A DNA stretch of 6,744 nucleotides from positions 1-6,744 of the forward strand of contig JAYTXC010000053.1 in the NCBI GenBank assembly GCA_043743145.1, read 5' to 3'. The translations under genes and the position numbers were made by a program. Origin of the DNA: JANYGA01 sp043743145. GTDB lineage: Bacteria; Vulcanimicrobiota; Vulcanimicrobiia; Vulcanimicrobiales; Vulcanimicrobiaceae. Below the pieces are notes generated by a model. That model saw only the letters and a program-made list of their open reading frames with translations, was not told the origin of the DNA and did not search any database. Below are positions 5,289 to 6,744 of this stretch, one piece after another. The first letter of the stretch is position 1, and each line of letters opens with the position of its first letter.

Positions 5289-6473
5289 TTGCGTACTCGT
5301 CGATTTGCTTCATATCTCGCCGCCGCCGCCTGTGCGGATACCGGCTTTTGGATCTCCACCGTCGCGTCGGGTTGGCTCGTCCTGACGCTGACGAATTCAC
5401 CATTTTGGCTTGGCACGATCGCGGCGTGCGGCCAGCTGCCCTATCTGCTCTTTTCGTTTTACGGCGGGACGCTTGCGGATCGCTTCGATCGCCGCACGCT
5501 CGTGGCCGGCGGAAACGCACTCCTCGTCGCAATTGCGCTCGCACTTGCGGCGCTCATCGCAAGCGGTCACGTCACCCTCGCGACACTCGCGGTACTCTCA
5601 TTTGCAATCGGCACGATCATCGCGCTCGAACATCCCGTCGATCGCGCGTGGCTCTACGATCTCGTGCGCGGTGAAGAACTCGGCCGTGCGATTGCGCTCT
5701 CATCACTCGAATGGAGCGTCGCGCGTACGATCGGCCCGGCCTTCGGCGGTATCGCAATCGCAACGGTCGGCGTCGCCGTCGGCTTCGCAGTCTTCGCGGT
5801 ATCGCTCGTCCCGATGATCGCACTCGCCCTCGTGCTCGGACGAAAATCCGCGCGGCACGCCGACGAGCGCGCCGACGCCATCGCAATTCCGCTTGCCCCG
5901 CGCGTCTCGAAACTCGATGCGGTCGTCGTCCCGTTTTCGCTGCTCATCGCGGCTTTCACCATCGGCATCACGCCCTACATCACGCTGCTGCCCGATATTG
6001 CAAAGAACGTCCTACATCTCGATGTGCGCGGCTACGGCATCCTTTCGGCATGCGGTGGCGCGGGTGCGATCGCGGGCGCACTCGTCCTTGCGAAGATCGG
6101 GGAAATCGAAACGAAAGGGCGCGTCATTCCGATCGCGATGTTCGCATCGGTCGTTGCGCTCGTTGCCTTTACGTTCGTGCGCGATGTGACCGTCGCGGGT
6201 GTGTTGCTCTTCGCAATCGGCGCGATCGATACGCTCATGTACGCACTTGCCAACACCTACGTGCAAGAATGCGCGGGTGACGACGAACGCGGTCGCGCGA
6301 ACGGCTTATTTTCTCTCGCATTTCTCGGCGGCATTCCGATCGGCAACTTCGCGATCGGCGGCCTAGCCGGTGCGATCGGCACCGAACGGGCGCTCGTTGC
6401 GGCCGCACTCGCGGCGGGATGTGTGTGCATCGTGTTCTGGTTTGCCGCTCCGCGTGCGCGCGACGTGGCCTAG
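5289..6473 (+). CDS. MFS_3-type (EntS-like) major facilitator exporter
   Basis: A hydrophobic protein of about 394 aa with 12 predicted membrane segments in two halves, separated by a charged loop at about 184-212. Motif A between segments 2 and 3 reads GGTLADRFDRRTLV (59-72), and a conserved stretch EHPVDRAWLYDLV...ARTIGPAFGG lies at 114-154. A DDERGRANGLFSLAFLGG block (331-348) is typical of the transmembrane secretion effector/EntS branch. It probably exports a small molecule by proton antiport; the substrate is unknown. The start is uncertain. TTG 5289 is the only in-frame start that does not overlap nudC, but it leaves almost nothing before the first helix. ATG 5205 would add 28 unconvincing residues and overlap nudC. 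ATG 5230 in another frame would fit if one C were missing at 5281-5283, giving ...DLPQALRTRRF. No Shine-Dalgarno supports any of these. The stop is shared with the convergent methyltransferase (CTAG). Confidence 0.9.
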   Translation: MRTRRFASYLAAAACADTGFWISTVASGWLVLTLTNSPFWLGTIAACGQLPYLLFSFYGGTLADRFDRRTLVAGGNALLVAIALALAALIASGHVTLATLAVLSFAIGTIIALEHPVDRAWLYDLVRGEELGRAIALSSLEWSVARTIGPAFGGIAIATVGVAVGFAVFAVSLVPMIALALVLGRKSARHADERADAIAIPLAPRVSKLDAVVVPFSLLIAAFTIGITPYITLLPDIAKNVLHLDVRGYGILSACGGAGAIAGALVLAKIGEIETKGRVIPIAMFASVVALVAFTFVRDVTVAGVLLFAIGAIDTLMYALANTYVQECAGDDERGRANGLFSLAFLGGIPIGNFAIGGLAGAIGTERALVAAALAAGCVCIVFWFAAPRARDVA

Positions 6474-6744
6474 ACGTCGGGCGCGCGCTTGGCGATCACG
6501 GCACGCAGAATGTCGCCGCCACGCGGCGTGAGATCGAGTGAATCGATCTCAATCCAGCCGCGCGATTCGCGCAGGTAGCTCGCGACGAGCCCGGCACGTC
6601 CGTCGTCGCCGAGCGCGTGCCAAAGCGCAACGGCTTTGGTCGGGAAGCACCGATTGGAGAACGTGATGACGAGCGGCGCGCCCGGACGCATCACCCGCGC
6701 GAGCTCGCGCATCACCGCAATCGGCTGCGTGAGGTATTGCACCG
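6470..6744 (-). CDS. Class I SAM-dependent methyltransferase, C-terminal part (cut by right edge)
   Basis: About 90 C-terminal residues are present, beginning at the edge with ..VQYLTQP and continuing RELARVMRPGAPLVITFSNR. The QYLTxP...ELxRVxRPGxPLVxTFSNRCFPTKA pattern matches the post-motif region of Methyltransf_11-like enzymes that are usually annotated only as SAM-dependent methyltransferases. The SAM-binding glycine loop lies upstream, outside the window, so substrate and completeness cannot be judged. The GTG at 6742 is in frame but is an internal valine, not a start. The TAG stop shares bases with the MFS stop in a CTAG tetramer at 6470-6473, so the two genes converge with no gap. Confidence 0.8.
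   Translation of the reverse strand, partial: VQYLTQPIAVMRELARVMRPGAPLVITFSNRCFPTKAVALWHALGDDGRAGLVASYLRESRGWIEIDSLDLTPRGGDILRAVIAKRAPDV

Overview
This is a GC-rich, very densely packed bacterial window with eight genes or gene remnants and almost no intergenic space. The base usage is strongly G+C-ending, and the palindrome CGATCG and its octamer GCGATCGC recur often. That would fit a high-GC soil or environmental lineage such as Eremiobacterota/Vulcanimicrobiota or an actinobacterium-like group, but nothing here fixes the phylum.

Left part (1-3854, minus strand): a three-gene operon, read right to left. A thiolase (2649-3854) is followed by a fused enoyl-CoA hydratase/3-hydroxyacyl-CoA dehydrogenase of the FadJ/TFP-alpha type (610-2652), then by a DUF2252 protein that runs off the left edge (1-613). 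Both junctions are 4-base overlaps (GTGA, then ATGA), so translation is probably coupled. The first two enzymes carry out the last three steps of fatty-acid beta-oxidation. The DUF2252 protein is an unexpected, tightly coupled partner of unknown function.

Middle (3853-4368, plus strand): two short stretches that look coding but are not open in a single frame. The first (about 103 aa if repaired) is an unknown protein needing one -1 frame change. The second (50 aa if repaired) is a lysine/alanine-rich, histone-H1-tail-like basic protein needing two. In every case exactly one base is missing, close to a short homopolymer. This points to homopolymer undercalling in a draft assembly, recent decay, or (less likely) recoding or slippage, since two of the three sites coincide with X_XXY_YYZ slippery heptamers.

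Right part (4365-6744): a NudC-type NAD(H) pyrophosphatase on the minus strand, a divergent MFS_3-type exporter on the plus strand, and the C-terminal end of a class I SAM methyltransferase on the minus strand, cut by the right edge. The convergent pairs share stop-codon bases (CTAA at 4365-4368, CTAG at 6470-6473), leaving no room for terminators between them.

No RNA genes, insertion sequences, CRISPR arrays or convincing promoters were seen. No clearly new multi-gene system is evident. The points most worth a second look are the DUF2252/beta-oxidation coupling, the shortened NAD-binding domain in the FadJ-like protein, the incomplete zinc site in NudC, and the frame-broken middle segment.
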